64,000 nucleotides of DNA from Lepturacanthus savala (taxonomy: Eukaryota > Chordata > Actinopteri > Scombriformes > Trichiuridae), in the NCBI GenBank assembly GCA_030544235.1, contig CM060481.1, positions 13,716,892 to 13,780,891 on the forward strand, given 5' to 3'. A program made the position numbers and the translations under genes. The notes beneath the pieces are model-generated. The model worked only from the letters and a program-made list of their open reading frames with translations, made no database searches and was not told the origin of the DNA. Shown piece after piece: positions 63,945 to 64,000 of the stretch; the first letter of the stretch is position 1, and each line of letters starts with the position of its first letter.

Positions 63945-64000
63945 GTGTGCGGTTGTTTGTTTATCAGTGAGATAAGACAGTCAGTGCGGTGGATTTGATT

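Overview
This window looks like vertebrate, most likely ray-finned (teleost) fish, nuclear DNA. The coding regions are split by GT-AG introns and match vertebrate protein families. The non-coding DNA is dense in CA/TG, TA and GA microsatellites and in interspersed repeats of kinds common in fish genomes (Tc1-like remnants, a tRNA-headed SINE-like family, short inverted-repeat elements, non-LTR retrotransposon pieces). I cannot name the species.

Four protein genes can be read. (1) echdc2, minus strand, 7333 down to 634: eleven coding exons that join in phase to an uninterrupted 332-codon crotonase-family reading frame. A degenerate non-LTR retrotransposon sits in its largest intron. (2) lrrc52, plus strand, 14593-31020: two coding exons around a 15.4-kb intron give a 340-aa leucine-rich-repeat membrane protein related to the BK/SLO3 potassium-channel gamma subunits. 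Its cytoplasmic tail carries 22 consecutive glycines. (3) mmachc, minus strand, 60961 down to 57526: five exons, all phase 0, give a 261-aa cobalamin-processing protein. (4) A plus-strand gene diverging from mmachc, with a probable untranslated first exon near 61.2 kb and coding exons from 62918 that run off the window end. Position and sequence suggest ccdc163, the head-to-head neighbour of MMACHC in mammals.

Layout: 0.6-7.4 kb echdc2; 7.5-13.8 kb intergenic and repeat-rich; 13.8-14.6 kb GC/CpG-rich leader and promoter of lrrc52; 15.2-30.6 kb lrrc52 intron; 31.0-31.6 kb its 3' UTR; 31.6-57.5 kb a 26-kb stretch in which I find no convincing protein gene, only repeats, a tRNA-Glu pseudogene and a few unique blocks that could be regulatory; 57.5-61.0 kb mmachc; about 60.96-61.27 kb a compact divergent promoter; 61.27-64.0 kb the start of the divergent gene.

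The genes do not form an operon-like unit. ECHDC2 is a predicted mitochondrial hydratase, LRRC52 a channel auxiliary subunit, and MMACHC acts in vitamin B12 metabolism. The most useful functional signal is the mmachc/ccdc163 divergent promoter, which carries two ZNF143-like motifs. In humans MMACHC expression depends on HCFC1, THAP11 and ZNF143. I found no wholly new biological system. The other points of interest are mobile elements with visible target duplications, a 75-bp-armed foldback element, a 25-bp tandem repeat carrying CCAAT boxes, an unexplained 30-bp hairpin, and a poly(A) hexamer overlapping the echdc2 stop codon.
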